A stretch of DNA of 64,000 nt from Homalodisca vitripennis (lineage: Eukaryota; Arthropoda; Insecta; Hemiptera; Cicadellidae). Of the stretch, positions 38,750 through 49,858 are shown in pieces. The stretch is taken from positions 1 to 64,000 of the forward strand of contig NW_025776787.1 in the NCBI RefSeq assembly GCF_021130785.1, read 5' to 3'. The notes under the pieces are model-generated. The model did not search any database and was not told where the DNA came from. It worked only from the letters and a program-made list of their open reading frames with translations. The first letter of the stretch is position 1. Each line of letters opens with the position of its first letter. A program made the translations under genes and the position numbers.

Positions 38750-39330
38750 TGTGGATTTTCTTGGCAACAGTTCTTTGTAGAGGTAGGGCTTTCCTGATGC
38801 ACAGCTCTCATGGCTAAATTGCCACGTTCTTCAGATTGTTTTGGCTTGACAGACCTCCCCTCACAGCAAAAGCCTTCGTTGTAGCAAATCTAGCAGTTTT
38901 TTCCTTTATCCTCAGTTTGTTTTTTTGTCCCTCGTCAAAGAGATTGTTAACTACAGAAATGTAGTGAATGGTGCCTTTGTACGCCAACTGAAGACAATAA
39001 TTTCGTCTTCTAGACTCAAGTGTGATGTCACTAACTTTTTCTCTGAACGTTATGATGGTTTACACATGACTTCTACGTTGAAGCAGTAACTTCTACATCA
39101 TTCTTACGCTTGCCACGCATTGAAAAACAGCTGTTTCCAAGTAGCAGTTCTTCTGCCGATCTTGTGTCGGTACCATGCGCATCGGGACAAGGTTTCCAAA
39201 TCAGAATACTCAGGATCCACTATGACTTGGTCCAGGTTGGCCATATACTGCTTCACATAACTATCGCAGTCACTTACTCATCGGTTCCGTCCCAAAAAAC
39301 ATCTCTATATCCACTTTTATTCAAGGTTTC
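38750..39330 (-). pseudogene. Unidentified coding remnant, possible transposase C-terminus
   Basis: Minus-strand frames from about 39330 read YVKQYMANLDQVIVDPEYSD and ETLSRCAWYRHKIGRRTATW. A frame-shifted segment with spaced cysteines (CYNEGFCCEG) and basic residues follows. The cysteine spacing recalls the zinc ribbon that ends many piggyBac-like transposases, but no DDE core was seen. The identity is open. The 122-codon plus ORF on the opposite strand (39110-39478) is probably its shadow. Confidence 0.3.
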
Positions 39331-40049
39331 CACTCATGCTCTGATATGTAATAAAGGTGTTAGACTAACGCATAAACCAGCCATACATAACTCATGTAAA
39401 CGAATAAACCACAATGAAAGAAGCGAGTGGCAAGTGAGGGTGCTAGAATCAAAACTCGTCATGTCCCATGTAGGGTAACATGTTCAGGAAATAAATAAAA
39501 AACTGTTTTGGGATTTTTTCTCTATTTGGGCAAAATAGTTTTTTTATGGAAATTAAAATGTGTTAAAGGATAAAAGTAAGTGTCTTAACTAAGATACCAT
39601 TTCAAGCCTAAAAGGTTGAATAAGAAGGGACTATGTATAGCATAAAAATAGTTTCGACATGGCACTGTTTTGTTTACAAACTGTTGGACATCAACTAGTT
39701 GTTGGGTTTCTTACCTTTGCGAGGACATGGCTAATTTTTGGTTGCTGGACAAAAGAGGAAGAAGATACCAATTGGTTTTATTGCTCGTATTAATAATGAA
39801 AACCGTATTTAACAGGTTTGAGAAAACGACACTTTTATTGTTACATAAACTGTACAGTTGTATACCTAAATCTAAACTATGTTTGTTTTGCTTAAAAAAG
39901 TAATTAAATGTACTGTAATAGGCTAAATAAAAGGGCGCTTAATTGGGCTTGAAAATGAAACTATTACCGTAAGCTTCCTACATAATTAATAAACTCTCCG
40001 TGGTTCACAACCAATCTTCATCATTGGCCAATATTATTTATTCTTCAAC

Positions 40050-41050
40050 ATAATGATCAGACTGATGGTCAAAATCTTGATTTAGTAGTATACATAGTGA
40101 AGGTTCATTTTGCCAATCTTCACCGAAATGTATTTTTCAAGTAAATTATCCAGCATTATTTGAGTTTTTCGGGTTTTACTTTTGGACATTGGAAGAAACA
40201 AACACTTTGTTGACATAAAAATTTAAATGGGACCTTCCCTTTCTTACAAAAACACCCGTTGTTATGTACCCAAAATCCGCTCCTATAATGCATAATAAAC
40301 CTTCGCCTCTAACAATCGACACCTAACCACCTTTCTTGATTCTTTTAATAAAAACTACATTTTCCCGATTTAATAAATTGGAAATGGCCCAATTTGTTGT
40401 GCGGCTTAAGCACGTCATCCTTGCTAAGGCTTCCAATCAGAAAATTGTCGACTGTCCTTAACCTATGTTCGAGTTGTGGTTTCCATTGATCTTTAAAAAC
40501 TTTGTAAATAAATCCTCTGGAAGAACGATCGTATCTTTCATTCCCTCACACACTGTCTCTAAGTCCGTCCAATAAACACGGAGCTGGAGGAAGATATCAT
40601 TTATGAAATGCCCGACTACTGTTGAAAATTTCAATCTGCACTTTATTAACCATGATTTGGGAGCATCAGGTGCAAACCAATAGGATAACATTGCTGACCC
40701 ACTGAAAGTGTTCCTTATTTTGAGCCACACACCCCATCTGGATATCAGCCTTACCTCTTCATGATCGTTTGTAAAATTCTGTTATGGACAAAGACCAGGT
40801 GATACATTGTAAAATTCGGCATAAACCTTTGAAATATTTAACAGTCAGTATGGCAAGGTAAATTCTAACCCTGAGATGCAATCATCTCTTCGACAGTAAT
40901 ATTGTGTTTTCTGTTGGCATTTAGGTTCTCACAACACAATTAGCATGATTGATTGTTTTCTCTTGTTCAAAGTGATTCTCCTTAGCGATTACCTGCCCTC
41001 GGTTTTCTTTATGGGGGATTTCCATGAGTAACTAATTGTGTTTTGCCACA
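40050..41050 (-). pseudogene. GQNKN-family (DUF7869-like) remnant, copy G
   Basis: This copy is closest to copy D at the end of the window. From about 41050 the minus strand gives an HFEQEKTINHANC helical segment and an EFTLPY...YAEFYNV piece, equivalent to DCQKNLVLPKIP...YLYNF in copy D. Next are EVRLIS(D)G, where GCGGQNKNT is frame-shifted into WGVWLKIRNT, AMLSYWFAPDAPK, and a VVGHSF/VVGHFIND segment. A SIVRGEG patch, VRKGRS and a KIHFGEDWQNEP segment close it, matching GEANY, KRGKN and HYGNDWQREP of copy D. The shared C-terminal HxGxDWQ-EP motif defines a subfamily. The 90-codon ORF at 40458-40730 mixes frames. Confidence 0.7.
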
Positions 41051-42180
41051 CTCTAGCTGCAACTTCCTATCCCTTAGAAATGCTTAAAATGTTCAAAGGA
41101 AGCTAGCTGCTCTTGCACAACTGGACAAATGACATGTGTTTATTGCCTTACCTGGGTCTGATAACTGCCTTTTTAAACTAAAGTATTTATATATATAAAA
41201 CCTCATGATTACTTCTGATTACATGTGTCTTTCCTGGACCTTGCTTCTAGAAGGAAAAGGACGCTGTTGTGTATTTCAGAAATCATAGCTATCTTGAACT
41301 GTTTCTTCTTTGAAGCACACTGTAGAATGTAGCATGAAAAATGTCTGATATCCCGGCTTGGTCAAGGATAGCACATTGAAAAAGCCTTAGTTCTGTGCCC
41401 TTATACTGGAGGTATAGGTACAGTTTGTGCTTAAAATGCCTAAATAATAACAAAATTAAAATAGTCATTTAACAGTTAAAAAAATTAAAATAAGTGGATG
41501 TTGTTGAAAAAGTATTTTTATTAAGCGACAAGATAGTGGTAAAAACTCATAAAAGATGTAGCCTATATGGTAAGTTAAAAGTTAGCAGTAAATACAAAAT
41601 AGGCCTTATATTTATTTTTTGGGGGGGTCTCTTTGTGGGTGAGCCTCACAATCTAGCTTATTAAATAGTTTTGTTTAAAATTAGAAAATAAAAAGTTTAT
41701 TGTTATAAAAATAAAAACCTACAAAAAGCTGACGATTTATTTATACGACACTAATGTTAGCATTGTAGGTCACAAAATAAAAGAGATTATGATGTTCTGA
41801 ATGTTTTCTTACCTTTCTTCGTTTCCTTTTTGTTTGCTTTCCATTCTTCTTCAGATTTCTAATTCCTCTTCCGACCTCTTTTCACTGGAGTAGCCCCCCC
41901 CCCTTTTTGTCATTTTTGTAGTTTAACAACTTCAGGCAACCTCTATTGTACAGATAAAGAACAGTTTCGTTAAAAAATGTGTATTCGATTACAGTGAGTT
42001 CATCTAAGAAAAGAATAAAATATCAATAACTAACCGAGAACCTTAGTCAAATACCCAAATAAATGTTTGTGTAACATGTTAAACAACTTAGAGGCTAACC
42101 TACTGTTACCTTACAAATACAAAAGCAAATATCTATGAGATCAAACAAAATTCATTATTTTACTATTCTCTCGACATCCG
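41050..42180. other. AT-rich spacer, nothing recognised
   Basis: No reading frame of note on either strand. Short homopolymers (G7 near 41624, C9 near 41896) occur. Confidence 0.45.
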
Positions 42181-43300
42181 GTGAGGGATTGTAAAATCAT
42201 TAAAAATGGGGTGGGCCGTCCTTGTGGAATTACTGCTTTCAATTCCTGGCAAATTGTAAGTAATTTCCTCTGTAGCTATTTTAAGAGCCAGCTCGTTATG
42301 AAGACTTGGGAAAAATTCTGACAGAGGTTTACTACATGCATTTTTAATTTCACTCTGGGGGTAAGTCGAACAGTGATGTTGTCGTCCAAAATCGAGTGCT
42401 TAATCTTCATTTTATACCATGAGTATAAATTTCATTACTTTCTAATGTCTAGTGACAGGTGGATCGCCTGTATTTCTTGACCAGGCAGGCCTAATACGTT
42501 TCGTATATACCATCATTGATTTTTCAGCATAGTTTTTAACAAAATCATAAGTCAAATAGATTGTGGTTAAATAAAATGAAGCTGGATTTCTGTCTTGCCT
42601 TCTGGCTTGAGTATCTCACAAAATCCACAGGGGGAAGGTTTATAACGGTTTGGTTTGTCTTTCAGCTGTCCTTTCAATTAAACGAGTATATGTACTGTCG
42701 AACCGCCATCTGTGTATGTCCAACAATCAAAAACTTCCTATTCCCATCTTCAACATTTTTCTCATTACTGAAAATGCCAGTAAAGCGTTTTGGCGCCATT
42801 ATGCGTGTTGCGGTTTCGTGATTTGGTACAATAACCGTCCAGCTTCCAAACTACAATAAGGCTTACTTGGATCACATTCTCTCATCTAAAAGGTGTGGTT
42901 TATCAATACAAGAGAGCAAAAAGTTTTAGCTGTGAGGTCGGGCTGCCCGCTTGTGATATCCTTCATAACCAGTAGACATTAACAAGTTTTTTTGGTGTGA
43001 CAAAGATTAAAAATAAGTAAAATGTGACAACACAATTTTGGTTTTGTGTAAGATTCACAACGAAGCGTTCAGGGCTTGGGGACACTTTCAACGTTCACGC
43101 TTCCACGCTCCATGGCCAAAAACTGTTACATTGCCGCTTTTTAACAGCCTTTTTCTTTATCATCAGCTTTTTCTGTTACGTGCTTCGTGTCCTTTTGCTC
43201 TATGTGCTGTTGTAAAGATGCTTCATCCAGATTTTTGATTTCAACAAATTATTGCATTTGGTTCACACCTATTCTTTTTTAAAAGTTTGAAAGGGACAAG
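42180..43300 (-). pseudogene. GQNKN-family (DUF7869-like) remnant, copy C
   Basis: Minus-strand order from about 43300. NLDEASLQQHIEQKDTKHVT is the helical HxxxKDxAR segment. LNASLxILHKTKLCCH corresponds to the LNASxLYYKTKLxxHNF block. A YWYEG...KRAARP segment (usual WYExxAxRG) follows, then a gap where DxCGGQNKN should lie. RKFLIVGHTQM with DSTYTRLIERTAERQT is next, a clear GHTQMExDSxHxLIE motif. KRIRPAWSRNTGDPPVT matches the family's C-terminal IRPGxxxGDPPVTD motif. A last piece, ATEEITYNLPGIESS, lies near 42.24 kb. GHTQM and IRPG...GDPPV make the assignment firm despite indels. Confidence 0.7.
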
Positions 43301-44600
43301 TTAATTTTTGCAGAACATTATCTTATCTAAGGATGCCCTGGATACAGCTTTTACTGGGCCAGAATGTGTTGTTCGTTTGCATACGCTCTAACATCCGTTA
43401 ACGTTATTCTTTGTACTACATCTGCCATAGAAATTGACAAATGTTGGTGTTCTAAGAATAAAAACCTTTATTTGCTTCTCTGCCGACAATTATTGTATTA
43501 ATGAAGGTAATTCTAGGCAAAGACTCTAAAAATGTAGAAAGTAACTTACTCTCCCAGCTGATTGTTCGGGGGTTCTTTTGACTGAGAAGCTGAATCAATT
43601 CTCTGAGCAATTACGTTGTCCTCTCGAGTGGTTTCATTCCATGACTTTCACGCATCAATATTTCCTGCCGCCCGCCCATTGTAAAAAACAGTCCATTCTC
43701 CTAATGAATTAAGTGCTGCACGGAATAATGTTTTACAAAATTGTATTTACTTTTTCGCATAGTTTTTCTTAACGGTGTATGAAAGTGTGTTCTTTCCTTT
43801 TCGTCGATTCATTGTTTGAGTTGTCCTTTCCTAGGCCCTATCCGTTTTTTGCTCGATGAAGCTAATGTAACGATATAGATTTTTGTTTTTTTGTCTCGCC
43901 CATGAAAAGTTTGTGTTCCAGAAAGTTTCAAAAAGCTGTTTTACTTCTAATTTTCATTTATTTCTTGGCGACGGGGTCGTTAAACCTTGACTTTTCTATC
44001 TTCCATTACTCATTCAGTGGAGGTCCCATTTTGTTTAGCGTTTCTCTCCTTTCCTTCTCTTTCGCTTGTTCTTTTCCTCCAGTCTTGTTCTTGTTCAAAA
44101 CTTCAACTTCTTCCCTGCCTCATCATACATTGCGTCACCAAGTGCTGGGGCGCATTTAACCGGTGCACTAGTTACCTGCCCTGTTGTGGTAAACTACCCC
44201 CTCGGTTTATTGCAAGGATTGTGATAAAAACATCTGAAATTTTTAGGTCCCACAGATTTTATCTTTTAACATCCAAATTATTTTTGTTTTAATTTTATAA
44301 TGTAAAACTAATTATTGCTGGCAAAAGTCGCAAATTATAACTTTCAGCTGCATTGTCACGTCCAACTGCACTTCAGAAAGGGGACCCGCAATCACTACAT
44401 AAAACACCACCTGAACCAAAAGTTCTTTGTTTTTGGCCGAAATTCGCCACATATGTAAAAAAGACGGAGTCTAAGTCATTGTATTTCTCTCTGCAAGTCG
44501 GTCTTTGGGACTGGGCGTTCCACTGAACTGAAATCTTTAGGTGGATTTACTGTTAATCGATCTCGTCAATCTTGACAGAGCTTCTTTGGGTCCTATATTC
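43300..44600. other. Unassigned; possible upstream part of copy C
   Basis: No clear motif. The plus ORFs 43902-44159 and 43987-44292 overlap in different frames and look like chance ORFs. Confidence 0.3.
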
Positions 44601-46650
44601 AAATCGTCTTCCTGATGATGATTCAAGAAGAGATGTTTCGATCGGGCATTTCATTCTTTTCAAACTTGCTGGATGGCCCACCTTCGAATCACCCTACCGC
44701 TATATTTGGGCTTTTTTCCTTTGGTTTGATCTTTATTTTCGTAAAGCTGATGCTATCTCTCCCTTTCCTTTTTCTTTTGTAACTTTTCTTGTTTGATCTT
44801 TGTGCTGCATTCTCCCAGCTTATCTTTTGTTTGGGTGGGTCTACAGTACATAACAGAACCGAAGTGTTTGTTGGTCTGGCACTTTTTCTTTAGTTTCAGA
44901 GGGCCGGGTAATGGTGTGAAATCTTTTTTGAAAGGTAGACTACACTGTTGCATGAAGTTATCCAAGTCCCTCGTCTTCATCATTCTAAGTAAGAAATCAG
45001 TGGGGCTGTTGCGTGAGGGTTCCAGGGGAACGGCTAGCTCAGTGGCTGTATGCGATGTTCTCAGGGACTGCGCCTAGCTTTTTTTTTTTTTTTTTTTTTC
45101 AGTGGCTGTACGGCGAATTTCCAGCGGATGGCTAGCTCGGTTAGTCTTATCATCTGTGGCAACCATCAACCTCAACGGACTGGTAGACCATGGAAGTGTG
45201 TCTCTTCTTCTTCTTCCGAATTGCAATTGCACATTAGTCGTCAACACTGAAAATTTTTGTGGGATCTAGAGGAAATATTCCCTGTTTTGCTGGAATCCAG
45301 AGGCACAGAGCCTTGTTCGATAATTAGCAAATTCTTATGTATGCTTTTTGTGATAGATTGGGACATATGTCATAGGGGTGTTATTTTTCGGATACGGGTT
45401 AGACCTCATTAAAAATTGATCACACTCTTGATTAAACCCCGCTTTCAGAGCTGCTGTAAATGGTCCATTTCCAGAGGTTGAAAGCCGGTAGGGAGCAATG
45501 CCGGTGGTAGCTTGTGACGACGACTATCCCAGTTGTTGCCTACAAAAGTTTGGTAAGCTTTCTAGAGTACAACATAAGCTCGTGTGGTTTATCCATTAAT
45601 CAACAAGATGGTTGGTCCTTGGGATGCCTTTTGTAAATTACTTCTGCAAAACTGTTGTCAACCACTTTGCGAATAAGGCATGCTCTCCGTCAATCTCAAC
45701 CGTTTTTGTGTTACTATTGGTACATCCGGAAATTAGACTGGTCCTTGTAAATCTGCAAAAATGTTGTCCATAACCACTTGTGGAAAAATAGATCTCTCCG
45801 TTTTCAATCCAACCGTTTTTTTTGTACATTAGAGGTAACAGACGTAATTTGGTGGTCCCCCTCTCTTTCTAGTGCAGGTGTCATCCTTATGCGGGGGCAA
45901 GATAATCCCATCGTGAGGGCCACAATCAACGTTCCACTAGCCACTGACCGCGACAGCATACCGTTATGTTTTTCCCGTCTTTCCCTAAACTTGCGTATAG
46001 AGCCGCCTTGCTTGGCTACCTTTGGGTGGCTAAGGATTGTTTCCCGGTTTTTTGGAGCGGTAGGATAGTCCTGCTCTCTTCATAATTGTAAAATCCATCG
46101 AAGCGTCAAACTTAAATGGATGTTCCTTCACCGAGAAATAGGTTGGAGAAAAAAAGTTTGACCTTCATCTGCATTGAAATCTGAGATCCGATTCAGGCTA
46201 GTTGCCTCTGGTTTTCGCAAGCCCCCGATTGACTGGTTTCTTCTAGAGAAAGGCCATCAAAGCCAATCGTGGACCTTGCCCATTTTTGGACGATTTAATT
46301 GAATGTTGTGTGCAATTGCATTGCTTCTGCGTAGTCGAATACTAATCTTCTTAGTTCACGGCCAGATATTTCATAAAAAGCCTTTGACAATAATAGAACT
46401 TGTTTGGCAATGTCTTCTTCTTGTTCTTTCAGAGAAAACTGGCTTTCTACCTAGGTTTTACTTTAGTGCAATCACCACTTTTTTAGCCTGACTCTCAGCG
46501 TAGAAAGTGGAATTTCATACCGTCTTAGATGCTTCTCGATGTGATATTCCGTTTTCCATGACGTCATTGATGGTGCAGCTCATCTCGTGCTCGCTCCACC
46601 CTCTTCCTGTGTTAGTTGTCCTCGCTCTTTCTCTCACCATCTGCAAAACA
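44600..46650 (-). pseudogene. Pogo-type transposase remnant 2 (HTH, DDE and basic tail)
   Basis: The minus strand from an ATG near 46638 reads MVRERARTTNTGRGWSEHEM and then INDVMENGISHREASKTV, a Psq/CENP-B-like helix-turn-helix start. AKQVLLLSKAFYEISGRELR and RLVFDYAEAM follow, matching the second HTH and linker. The core is badly frame-shifted but shows SGLSYRSKKPGNN, GGSIRKFRERREKHN, and GWIENGEIYF, the equivalent of GWMxxExFxxWL. The downstream part shows ALKAGFNQECDQFLM preceded by an LQPLDVxxYGPF equivalent. A lysine-rich tail (KLKKKCQTNKHFGS, LGECSTKIKQEKLQKKKERE) runs to about 44.75 kb. An internal tandem duplication of about 117 bp lies within the DDE part. Confidence 0.65.
45600..45840. 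repeat. Tandem duplication of about 117 bp inside pogo remnant 2
   Basis: The sequence around CTGCAAAACTGTTGTCAACC (about 45643-45720) is followed by a diverged copy around CTGCAAAAATGTTGTCCATA (about 45755-45835). Both carry TCTCCGT...CAATC...AACCGTTTTT. Each encodes a version of ENGEIYF...WL. Confidence 0.6.
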
Positions 46651-46871
46651 TATATCCCTTAATATTGTATTATTTATAATAATAAATACTATACACGTAA
46701 CATTATATATAATTTGATGCAACTTTGTGATAAGGCAATTAATACTTTTGAATACTGGGTTAAACACATCCATTCAAAGGAAGGACCTTTCGCCTTAAAA
46801 TATCAAGTTTTTTCATGTTCAAGATGACTTGAAATGTTGTAATTACTGTATGGGGCAATGTCGCTCGTCAC

Positions 46872-46928
46872 GGGGCAATACCGTACACCTTGCACCATGC
46901 ACGATATTGCCCCATGCAAGGTGCACGG
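46872..46928. repeat. Interlaced inverted repeats (hairpin)
   Basis: GGGGCAATACCG at 46872-46883 pairs with CGATATTGCCCC at 46902-46913 (11 of 12). CCGTACACCTTGCA at 46881-46894 pairs with TGCAAGGTGCACGG at 46915-46928 (13 of 14). Another GGGGCAATGTCG lies just upstream at about 46854. It probably marks the subterminal region of the adjacent Tc1-like or pogo element. Confidence 0.65.
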
Positions 46929-47029
46929 AAATTTCCCCAAAAAAAACCAACATGATGCAGAACTTTCAACCCTAGGTTAGGTTATTACTTTAACATAACT
47001 AAGTATAAAATGTATGATTACCTGCTGAA

Positions 47030-47700
47030 TCAAATTAGCACAGAAGAAAACAACAGCTTGATGCACCCACGTGTCCTACTTCCCATAAGCATAGTACGAT
47101 AAACATACGAGTTGTCACGACAATGAATCAGGGCTTCCAATCCAAGGGACTTTCCCTGTTTAGAATATTTTTGTAACTTACAAGGTATCACTGGAACGAT
47201 GAAGCTAATTTTCTGGGATATTTTCATAACCTTATCTCAAATTCGAAAAAATGAACTTACGAGGTATCACATGTTAAGGAGCGATATTCCGAATATCTGA
47301 CTTTTCTATGAGGGAGTTTCCGATTATTTTCCGCCTTCTTCCACTTGAAACCTAGGTCCAAAATAATGTTTATTAAACTAGATACACTCCCTTGATACTG
47401 TATTCTTTCTTTCATTGCCCTTAAAATACCCTTTAATGTTGGCCTTCTCCTCTTCTGTTTACGTGAAACTCGTTTAATCACTCTTCCTTAGTAAAGCATT
47501 TATTAAAACCATCGAAATCACATCGTTTCCTTTCCTCTTGGGTCTTTTTTATGGGGGAGTAGTGAATTTCTTTGTTTCTCCCGGGGAATTTTCACTTTCT
47601 TTTAAAACTCTATACACGGTACTTGATGATTTCCCACAAGCATCTGCCTCACTTTTAGTCTGAGCAGTTTTCCTGACATTCCGGGGTACTGTTTTCTGCA
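47030..47700 (-). pseudogene. Tc1/mariner-like (DDE_3-type) transposase fragment
   Basis: From about 47700 the minus strand reads MQKTVPRNVRKTAQTKSEAD and GKSSSTVYRVLKE, a helix-turn-helix with the sequence style of insect IS630/Tc1-like proteins. LKGILRAMKERIQYQGSVSS and LDLGFKWKKAENNRKL follow and align with the usual GSVSSLxRILxxLGFKWKKxxxNRKLL. Near 47100 a RDNSYVYRTMLMGSRT stretch matches the first catalytic motif (YLDETYVxxxH...W), here with the aspartate in an eroded context. The rest of the DDE domain is missing. The ORF at 47257-47481 is the longest intact piece. Confidence 0.65.
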
Positions 47701-48159
47701 TATAATTGTAAACGGTTGTATATTATTTTCGCGTGCTTGACTGTGAACACGTTCGCGACGTCATGGGCCACTAGTGGCCCACGCACAGTTTTTTTAAACC
47801 CGGCGTGGGCCACTAGTGTCCCACGCCTTCAACTCCAGTCCAGCCCGTCATGGGACTCTAGTGGGACCACGTTTCGTTCTTTCTCTATCGTCAGTTTTAT
47901 TGAGCCGGTTTTTAAGTTAGGCTGTTATTTATGACTTACGGAATTTTAAGAAGAACCTCCTGGCTATTTTATTTACGAAAAATTATAGTTATTTGGCTAC
48001 AGGTTGGCTATGTAATAAATATAACTATATATTTTTAATTAGTATCAGATCCCTATTAATAATTTTATTAGAACAACCAATCAAGTAAATAAAGAACTAC
48101 TTTTGGGCAAGACAAAGGAGATTGATCAGAACAGACGCAAACAGGTTTCATATAGGTAA

Positions 48160-49858
48160 ATTTTGTTATTCGTCTACTAGTGCGATTTGTTTGAAGCACT
48201 CCAAGCACAAAGACAGGGCTCATCCTTCGCAGTCAAACACAGTAAAGTATTGACCTTTTTTGGTTTTTTTTTTCGTGCCTCCTTTGTTCCAACTTCCCTC
48301 ACTTTTTCTTGGTAACATTTGGACCAAACCTCTTCCTACCCTTTGCAACGGGTCCTTCCCTTGCCAATAACTTATGGTTGACTGCAGGTCTTTTACGACC
48401 TAAATCACATCCCAATCTTATGTAGTTGAAGCTAAGTTTTGTTTGAGTAAAAACTGTAAAAATATTGTTTATTATTTGAGAAATTAAATTTCCTTTTTAT
48501 TTTTGAGCAGCCACTATGGCTTGATTTTAATGTAGGCCCTAATTTTTAATATTGTAAAAGATGAAAGTTATTTGACAAAATAATACTTGATTATTACATT
48601 TTTAGATATTAGTAGAGCTTTTTAGATAAAACCTTTACTTGCTTGTTGATTCCTCTATTGGACGAGGAGCTGGTGCTGGATTGACTTCAGGCTTGATCAG
48701 TTCTCGTAGTAGTACCTCTCTAAACCTCACCAATTCCCACTTCTTCTGTCTTCCTTCGTTGAAAATGATAAAGGCATTTATTACACTTGTGCCCCAGTAA
48801 CAATTCCACGGCTACTTTCTTGTACCATTTAGAAGGCTTGCGAAGTGGACTGTAATAACGAAGGACAATTGATCGGAAATATCAACTCCCTTCTTTGCTT
48901 TGTTGTAAGCTACAACAGCAGTTGGTTTTCAAAATTGGTACTACTCCGGCTCTGTTGTTTTTTCCAGTAGGAATAAGATTTGCTGAGTCTTCATGGTCGG
49001 GGTAAATAACATCAGTACTCTTCGTTTGTCTTGCCATTTTATAATACGCACACCATTTACATTTTTCTTTAGCTATCAACTTCGCCTTTTTTATTTATTT
49101 TGACAAAACTCTTTTGGCAAAACCTCGTCTATCACCTCTCAATGTCCCACAAACGTATGTTTTTTTTTCCAACAAACGCTCAGCTAAGGGTACGCTGCTA
49201 TAAAAGTTACCTTACATACAAGCTTTCTGCCTTCTCCAAGGAAATCTGCCACCAGATAATCAACTACTTTTTGAGCGTGGCCTTTGTTTCCCGTTATATC
49301 AATCTTTACCAGCATATATTTTAATTTTTCAAAGTGTAAACCGTTTGGAGAGCAAAGCTTGTAACACCTTCACCCCGTATTTGTGGGCTTTTTGAGGGTT
49401 GTACTGTCTAATAATGAGACGCTCTCTGCAAGGTATCATACTCTCGTCTACAACGATAGTTTCTTGTGGGAAAAAAAAACTGCCTTGCATCTTGCATTTA
49501 CCTGATCAAACCAAGGGTTTTGATTTTTGAAAGTCCGAGCTTCCTCCTCTGCGAGATCATTTTTCATTATCATAGAAGTGCCAACATTTTAAGATCATGT
49601 CATAAACGATCCCTGCCCATGGTTTTTTTATACGTTTCATTTCATAAATGTCATTATTTGACCAATAGAGACGTAATTTCGGTGCTGCCGGGTTCAGTCC
49701 CATTATTAATCAGTATTCCAAGAAAAACTGTTTCATTTCTGTTGGTGTACAATCTAGCCATTTTCTAATGATGGGATCTTCGTTTGACAGGATCTGATGC
49801 TAAGAGCTGACGGCGCAAAAGCGGTTTGTTTCTTCAACCATGAGGTTTATTATTTTTT
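48160..49858 (-). pseudogene. piggyBac transposase (element 3), N-terminus lost
   Basis: A DDE transposase of the piggyBac (DDE_Tnp_1_7) type, read from 49858 downward in several frames. It shows INLMVEETNRF, DPIIRKWLDCTPTEMKQF, ETIVVDESMIPCRERLIIRQ (the catalytic DESM...FxGRxxxRQY motif), YNPQKAHKYGVKV and LLEKKTYVCGTLRGDR. A KAKKGVDISDQ motif follows, the last catalytic aspartate, then TSVINAFIIFNEGRQKKWEL. After about 200 bp that may be an intron, a cysteine-rich tail with KKVNTLLC...CLCLECF ends near 48160. The first 80-100 residues are absent because the sequence passes directly into the hAT C-terminus at about 49858. Confidence 0.75.

Noticed and set aside
39110..39478. 122-codon plus-strand ORF
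   Set aside because: The opposite strand carries the more protein-like frames, and the plus product shows no motif.
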